From: CAVWDU01 sp963840725
Lineage (GTDB): Bacteria; Pseudomonadota; Gammaproteobacteria; Pseudomonadales; Halieaceae
Direction: 5' to 3'
Assembly (NCBI GenBank): GCA_963840725.1
Contig: CAWIZY010000016.1
Span: 1,426,001 to 1,490,000 of the forward strand
DNA length: 64,000 nt
The notes beneath the pieces were generated by a model. It saw only the letters and a program-made list of their open reading frames with translations. It ran no database searches and was not told the DNA's origin. Made by a program: the position numbers and the translations under genes. Shown piece by piece: positions 59,743-64,000 of the stretch (its first letter is position 1; each line of letters starts with the position of its first letter).

Positions 59743-59760
59743 ACCAAGCAATTGTTTGGT
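59743..59760. promoter_or_regulatory. TetR-type operator, site C
   Basis: ACCAAGCAATTGTTTGGT, 108 bp upstream of the TonB receptor start. Reverse complement differs at only two positions. Best palindrome of the three sites; distance from the start suggests it overlaps the promoter. Confidence 0.65.
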
Positions 59761-59913
59761 AGCTTAAATGCAGGCCGCCGGCCCGGCGCGTGCAGGGATG
59801 ACGCGATGAGTTTTGTTCTTTGGCGTCGTGCCCGGAAGCTGCCACCGGTTTCGAGGGGGGTTAAGATGCGTTGTTCAGTGGCGCCTTAAATCTGGAGAGC
59901 GCCAATCTTTTTT

Positions 59914-59979
59914 GGGTGCGGGTGCGGGTGCGGGTGCGGGTGCGGGTGCGGGTGCGGGTGCGGGTGCGGGTGCGGGTGC
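59914..59979. repeat. (GGGTGC)11 hexanucleotide tract, G-quadruplex capable
   Basis: Eleven uninterrupted GGGTGC units on the plus strand immediately past the MOSC stop. Eleven G3 runs separated by 3-nt loops fit the standard G-quadruplex pattern. Non-coding here; the frames that run through it translate as dipeptide repeats only. Confidence 0.9.
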
Positions 59980-59988
59980 GGCTCTGGT

Positions 59989-60519
59989 CTAGTCGAACAG
60001 GTCAAAGTTCTCGCCTTCCGGGCGCACCAGCACCTGATTCCCGATGGCGATAGTGCCGGTGGTCAGAATCCGGCAGCACAGTCCACCGTGGCCGATCATC
60101 GCGGCCACGCCGCCGCGGCCCAATGCGGCCTCCATGCGGGAGCAGGGATGGCAGAGCGCTCCGGCCTCGAACAGGGCGTCGCCGATTGCAAAGCGCTGGT
60201 GGCGCAGGGCGTTGAGGTTGATGCCGGAGACCACCAGATTTCGGCGTAGAAGGGCAGGGTCGATAGTCTCGCGACCAAGGAAGTACGCGGTCTGGTGGAT
60301 GAATTCCAGGGAGATAATCGTCACCTGACGGCCGGACCCCGGTGTTTTCCCGGCACGGTGATCGCCCTGGAGGCCGCTTCCCGCAATGGCCACCGTGCGC
60401 TCGGGTGTGGTCATGGCGAGCTTGCGTGCCGGTCTCAGCCCGATCCACTCCAGCGTGCCCGGCGCCAGATCCCGGGCAAACCGGTCCAGGGGGTTGGCTC
60501 TCTTTCTCGCAGCTACCAT
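59989..60519 (-). CDS. MOSC-domain protein
   Basis: 176 aa from ATG 60519. MOSC-type fold with GLQGDHRAGKTPGSGRQVTIIS (split), FAIGDALFEAGALCHPCSRME containing the conserved Cys, and a terminal RILTTGTIAIGNQVLV. Members handle molybdenum-cofactor-bound sulfur or act as sulfur carriers; several detoxify N-hydroxylated bases. Divergent neighbours do not tell. Weak SD; likely cytoplasmic. (XdhC/MocA are elsewhere in the window.). Confidence 0.85.
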   Translation of the reverse strand: MVAARKRANPLDRFARDLAPGTLEWIGLRPARKLAMTTPERTVAIAGSGLQGDHRAGKTPGSGRQVTIISLEFIHQTAYFLGRETIDPALLRRNLVVSGINLNALRHQRFAIGDALFEAGALCHPCSRMEAALGRGGVAAMIGHGGLCCRILTTGTIAIGNQVLVRPEGENFDLFD

Positions 60520-60542
60520 AGGTTTGGCCTCACGCCACTGGC

Positions 60543-62108
60543 TCAGCCCAGTGCGTCATCCGCCACAAAGTATTTCGGGTCTTCGATCACATTGACTTCG
60601 ACCAGGTTGCCCGCTTTGCGCAGCAGCCGCCGGCACTCGTCACTGAGATGAACCAGATGCAAGGTTTTGCCGGCGCTGAGGTAGCGGTCTGCGAGGGTAT
60701 CAATCGCCTCCAGGCCCGAGTGGTCTGCTACTCGGGAGCGGGCGAAATCGATGACCACGTCATCGTTGTCCTGTTGCGGGTCGAAGCGTTCGAGAAAAGA
60801 CGAGACTGAGCCGAAGAACAGCGGGCCAGTTACCGCATAGACGGTCGAACCCTTGTGGTCTTCCTTGGCATCGATACGGATATACTTGGCGTGCTCCCAG
60901 GCGAAAACCAACGCGGACACGATGACACCGACCACCACGGCGATGGCCAGGTCGGTGGCAACGGTGACCGCTGATACCAGCACCAATACCAGCGCGTCGG
61001 TGCGGGGTACCTTGCGCAGCACCCGAAAGCTACTCCATTCGAAGGTGCCGATGACCACAATGAACATAACCCCGATCAGCGCCGCCAACGGTATCTGCTC
61101 GATCAGCGGGGACGCCACCAGAATAAACAACAACAGGCACAGGGCCGCGGTAATACCCGACAGCCGACCGCGACCGCCGGAGTTCACGTTGATCATGCTC
61201 TGACCGATCATGGCGCAGCCTCCCATGCCCCCGAACATTCCCGTGGTGGTGTTGGCGATGCCCTGGGCGACGCATTCCCGATTGCCACGACCCCGGGTTT
61301 CGGTGATTTCGTCAACCAGGCGCAGGGTCAGTAATGACTCGATCAGACCGATGGCGGCAAGCACCACGGCGTAGGGGAAAATAATGGCCAGCGTCTCGAA
61401 ATTCAGTGGTACAGAGGGGATGTGAAATGTCGGTAGACCCCCTTTGATGGACGCGATATCACCCACTACCCGGGTGTCCAGGTCGAGCCCGAATACCAGT
61501 AGGCTGACAACGACGATAGCCACCAGCGACGATGGCAAGGCCTTGGTGTAACGAGGCAGGAGATGAATGATCAGCATGGTCACAATGACCAGCCCCAGCA
61601 ACAGATAGAGCTGCGTGCCTTCCAACCAGGCCACATCCAGGATGGTGCCCTCCAAGAACGTACCATCCAGCCAGCCTGGTTGGCCGTCCACGCCAAACTG
61701 GTTGAGTTGGGCCAGAAAAATCACGATCGCCAGGCCATTGACAAATCCCAGCATGACCGGGTGCGGTACCATGCGGATAAACTTGCCCAGTTTGGTCAGT
61801 CCCGCCGCAATCTGTAATATGCCCATGAGCACCACGGTGGCAAACAGGTATTCGACACCGTGATCAGCCACCAGAGTGACCATTACGACAGCCAATGCGC
61901 CGGTCGCGCCCGATATCATGCCGGGGCGACCACCGATGCAGGCAGTGATCAGGCCCACCATGAATGCAGCGTAAAGGCCAACCAGCGGTTCGACGCCTGC
62001 CACAAAGGCAAAGGCTACGGCCTCTGGCACCAGCGCCAGCGCCACCGTCAGGCCCGACAGGACATCGTTTTTAACGGTAGCAACTTTACTCGGGTGAAAC
62101 TCAAACAT
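60543..62108 (-). CDS. SulP-family anion transporter with STAS domain
   Basis: 521 aa. N-terminal Sulfate_transp region (ALALVPEAVAFAFVAGVEPLVGLYAAF split; PGMISGATGALAVV; MGGCAMIGQSMINVNSGGRGRLSGI split) with ~10-11 helices, and C-terminal STAS domain at ~430-510 (DDVVIDFARSRVADHSGLEAIDTL, split). Inner-membrane anion permease, most likely for sulfate or bicarbonate; substrate not determined. The MOSC gene follows 23 bp downstream, perhaps co-transcribed. Confidence 0.9.
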   Translation of the reverse strand: MFEFHPSKVATVKNDVLSGLTVALALVPEAVAFAFVAGVEPLVGLYAAFMVGLITACIGGRPGMISGATGALAVVMVTLVADHGVEYLFATVVLMGILQIAAGLTKLGKFIRMVPHPVMLGFVNGLAIVIFLAQLNQFGVDGQPGWLDGTFLEGTILDVAWLEGTQLYLLLGLVIVTMLIIHLLPRYTKALPSSLVAIVVVSLLVFGLDLDTRVVGDIASIKGGLPTFHIPSVPLNFETLAIIFPYAVVLAAIGLIESLLTLRLVDEITETRGRGNRECVAQGIANTTTGMFGGMGGCAMIGQSMINVNSGGRGRLSGITAALCLLLFILVASPLIEQIPLAALIGVMFIVVIGTFEWSSFRVLRKVPRTDALVLVLVSAVTVATDLAIAVVVGVIVSALVFAWEHAKYIRIDAKEDHKGSTVYAVTGPLFFGSVSSFLERFDPQQDNDDVVIDFARSRVADHSGLEAIDTLADRYLSAGKTLHLVHLSDECRRLLRKAGNLVEVNVIEDPKYFVADDALG

Positions 62109-62728
62109 GTAGCACTCTCAACAGGCTGCCGGTGCCTCGTCACCGTTTAAGGTGCACGGGCAGCTGGAATTGATGAACCAATCGGCGGGGCTGGTTGTTA
62201 TGCGACGACAGGAGCGGTGGCGCAGTCTAGTGGATGCCCCTCGGAGGCACAATCCGATGACCGCTTACTGTGAAGAAGTTACAGTGAAAACCCCCGGCCA
62301 GCAGGCTCCACCCTGCGGGAGGCGCAAGTTTGGAGGAAAGCCGGGGAAAGCCGGGACACCCACGAAACGCGGGGAAAGCCGGGACACCCACGAAACGGGG
62401 GAAAGCCGGGACACCCACAAATAAGGAAAGCCGGAGACGGGAAAGCCGGGAACCGGGGGAAAGCCGGGACACCCACGAAACGGGGGAAAGCCGGGACACC
62501 CACGAAATAAGGAAAGCCGGAGACGGGAAGGGAAAGCCGGGACACCCACGGGAAAGCGCGGACACCCACGGGAAAGCGGGGACACCCACGGGAAAGCCGG
62601 GACCCCCACTGACCGGGGGCAGCGAGATTGATTATGTCCACCAGACACTGCTTCAATAGAGTGCCACAGTGAACACTACCTGTTAGAACCAGCAACGATT
62701 GTCGATAAGGCTGGAAGAGAGGCTGAAT
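62109..62728. other. Intergenic region with a long repeat array
   Basis: 620 bp between SulP (leftward) and pirin (rightward). The first ~230 bp show nothing, except divergent promoter sequence presumably; then comes the repeat array at 62353-62609. Open frames through the array on both strands are low-complexity and rejected as genes. Confidence 0.7.
62353..62609. repeat. Array of GGGACACCCAC cores in a GGAAAGCC-rich context
   Basis: Nine copies of GGGACACCCAC or one-base variants start at 62353, 62381, 62408, 62466, 62493, 62539, 62559, 62579 and 62599. Most are preceded by GGAAAGCC and followed by ACGAAAC or ACGGGAAAG. Spacing is irregular (20, 27-28, 46 and 58 bp), so it is not a CRISPR array. 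The AAGCCGG and CCGGGACACCC words can pair with similar motifs and resemble REP-type repeats. Confidence 0.75.
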
Positions 62729-63427
62729 ATGTTAGCAATACGCCATAGCGAAGACCGCGGCAAGGCCAGCTTCGGCTGGCTGAATAGCCGTCATACTTTC
62801 TCCTTTGGCCACTACCACGACCCGCAGCAGATGGGTTTTGGCCCGTTGAGGGTCATCAACGAGGATCGTGTAAAGCCAGGACGGGGGTTCGATGCTCACG
62901 GTCACCGGGATATGGAAATCATTTCCTATGTACTCGATGGCGCGCTGAGGCACGAAGACAACATGGGTAACGGTTCACTGATACGGCCGGGTGACGTCCA
63001 GCGGATGACGGCGGGGACCGGTGTGCTGCACAGCGAATACAATGCATCCAGTGAAGACGAGGTGCATTTTATGCAGATTTGGATTGTGCCCGACCGGGCG
63101 GGACTGGAACCGGGCTATGAGCAGCAAGCCTTCCCGCCTCTGACAAGACAAAACCAGCTGCGTCTGGTGGGCTCGACCGACGGTCGGGAGGGGTCTGTGC
63201 TTATCCATCAGGACCTTTGCATGTATGCCGGGCTGTTGGACGCGGGCGTAGCTCTGGTGCACGCGTTTACGCCTGGCCGTTGCGGCTGGCTGCAGCTGCT
63301 GCGCGGCGAGGTCGTGGCCAACGGCACTGCCCTCTCTGTCGGCGACGGTTTGGCACTGCGGGATATGCCGACGCTGGAGCTGCGTGCCAAGACGGAGGCG
63401 GAAGTGCTCTTATTCGATATGGTCTGA
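62729..63427 (+). CDS. Pirin-family protein (YhhW/YhaK-like quercetin dioxygenase)
   Basis: 232 aa from ATG 62729 (GAGAGG upstream). Bicupin pirin: FGWLNSRHTFSFGHYHDP, GRGFDAHGHRDMEIISYVLDG (split) and RMTAGTGVLHSEYN, including the metal-binding His/His/Glu set. Family members cleave quercetin in vitro, with unclear physiological role. A second, distinct pirin starts 150 bp downstream. Confidence 0.88.
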   Translation: MLAIRHSEDRGKASFGWLNSRHTFSFGHYHDPQQMGFGPLRVINEDRVKPGRGFDAHGHRDMEIISYVLDGALRHEDNMGNGSLIRPGDVQRMTAGTGVLHSEYNASSEDEVHFMQIWIVPDRAGLEPGYEQQAFPPLTRQNQLRLVGSTDGREGSVLIHQDLCMYAGLLDAGVALVHAFTPGRCGWLQLLRGEVVANGTALSVGDGLALRDMPTLELRAKTEAEVLLFDMV

Positions 63428-63577
63428 GACCTCGGGCAATTGAGGCACGGGCCCACGAACCACTGAGGTCTTGCGTTGGGCGTCTGCGGAATCGAGGGTC
63501 TTAAAGTATTCGACCATCACCGACACAAGGTGATGCAAAAGCAGTGTGATCAAGCAATCAAATGATGGAGAAACACT

Positions 63578-64000
63578 ATGAGCTATTTTGAATCCGCGGA
63601 GGCCCTGTGCAGGGCGCGTGAGGGGAGTGTTGCTCTACGTATAGAGCCCAAACTTGCGGATCTGGGCGAGTTTTCGGTGCGCAGATCCCTACCGGCGCGT
63701 CAGCGGCGTATGGTGGGCCCCTTCGTGTTTTTCGATCACATGGGGCCAGCGGAATTCCCTCCGGGCAAGGGCATCGCGGTTCGCCCTCACCCTCATATCG
63801 GCATCGCCACTATCACCTACCTTTTTCGGGGCGAAATCATGCACCGGGATAGTCTCGGTGTTGAGCAGCCTATTACTCCAGGCGCGGTCAATCTGATGGT
63901 GGCAGGCGCGGGCATCGTACATTCCGAGCGGGCAGGCTCCGACCTGGAGGTTACATCCCAACTGCACGGGATTCAGAGCTGGATCGCGCTGCCCGCTGAA
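63578..64000 (+). CDS. Second pirin-family protein, 3' end missing
   Basis: First 141 codons from ATG 63578 (GGAG upstream); cut by the window end. Pirin N-domain clear: GPFVFFDHMGPAEFPPGKG, RPHPHIGIATITYLFRGEIMHRDS (split), MVAGAGIVHSERAG. More like the classical PirP group than the preceding gene. The partial product is normal so far. Confidence 0.85.
   Translation, partial: MSYFESAEALCRAREGSVALRIEPKLADLGEFSVRRSLPARQRRMVGPFVFFDHMGPAEFPPGKGIAVRPHPHIGIATITYLFRGEIMHRDSLGVEQPITPGAVNLMVAGAGIVHSERAGSDLEVTSQLHGIQSWIALPAE

Larger units (their letters stand above)
59636..59988. other. Intergenic region upstream of the TonB receptor
   Basis: About 350 bp. It holds operator site C (59743-59760), then an unrelated stretch and the (GGGTGC)11 tract just outside the MOSC stop. 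The frame spanning 59662-59889 has no family resemblance. Confidence 0.6.

Noticed and set aside
59743..59760. Site C as an IS inverted repeat end
   Set aside because: The motif is shared with two other promoter regions and lacks a transposase, so an operator is the better reading.
59871..60053. Open frame through the (GGGTGC)11 tract
   Set aside because: Encodes only VRVRVR-like repeats; non-coding repeat is enough explanation.
62353..62609. CRISPR array
   Set aside because: The intervals between cores are unequal, similar in sequence and as short as 9 bp, and no cas gene is nearby.
62227..62695. Open frames of 109-138 aa on both strands over the repeat array
   Set aside because: They translate the repeat into low-complexity dipeptides and have no SD.
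1..64000. tRNA or rRNA genes
   Set aside because: No cloverleaf- or rRNA-like segment was recognised by eye; a covariance-model search would settle it.

Overview
This 64 kb window is GC-rich, densely coded bacterial chromosome with no rRNA or tRNA gene that I could see. The gene content points to an aerobic, probably marine gammaproteobacterium of the OM60/NOR5 (Halieaceae) or Spongiibacteraceae type. The pointers are a MerR (LitR/CarH-like) regulator divergent from a sigma-70 factor, the DUF3833/chalcone-isomerase-like/DUF2878/SDR/NTF2-like cluster that accompanies such regulators, a TorF-type porin, a wax-ester synthase, an Mrp antiporter operon and a TonB/P450/acyl-CoA catabolic island. 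The taxonomic assignment is inference from gene content only.

Layout. 0-7.3 kb: end of a PNPOx-like gene, MerR regulator and sigma factor (divergent), then a leftward, overlapping three-gene operon of B12-binding radical SAM enzyme, fatty-acyl desaturase and membrane patatin. 7.6-20.4 kb: PhyH-type dioxygenase, two LssY_C paralogues, FMN-binding glutamate-synthase-like protein, GGDEF-EAL protein, YghU-type GST, MocA/XdhC pair, DUF937 protein and an alpha/beta hydrolase. 20.7-25.5 kb: acetolactate synthase, then a DNA-repair pair (SplB-like radical SAM and DUF4130-UdgX), the second of which has no canonical start codon in its open frame. 25.7-30.3 kb: a secreted subtilase with three C-terminal repeats, a secreted protein frameshifted inside a 15-bp tandem repeat, and a CMD-family protein. 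30.3-37.7 kb: a leftward Mrp-type cation/proton antiporter operon in which mnhB has no stop codon before mnhC. 38.0-40.1 kb: OmpR/EnvZ-type two-component system. 40.2-43.0 kb: NTF2-like, SDR, DUF2878, chalcone-isomerase-like and DUF3833 genes, with a frameshift in the fourth. 43.3-49.0 kb: secreted small protein, porin behind a sigma-54-like promoter, ilvD-rhodanese pair, and a wax-ester synthase with a Lys-rich repeat tail.

49.2-59.6 kb is a catabolic island: haloalkane dehalogenase, P450, acyl-CoA ligase, thiolase, a haem c/beta-propeller protein, a cupin, a TetR regulator and a TonB receptor. Three intergenic 18-bp near-palindromes (consensus ACCAAGC-AT--TTTGGT) sit in front of these genes and look like shared operators of the TetR protein. 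I regard this as the best-supported regulatory system in the window. 59.9-64 kb: a (GGGTGC)11 tract, MOSC protein, SulP transporter, an unusual intergenic repeat array and two pirins (the second cut by the window end).

Several genes show single-base lesions (mnhB, chalcone-isomerase-like, the 15-bp-repeat protein, perhaps the UdgX start). They may be real decay or regulation, or assembly indels, and read-level checks are needed before building on them.
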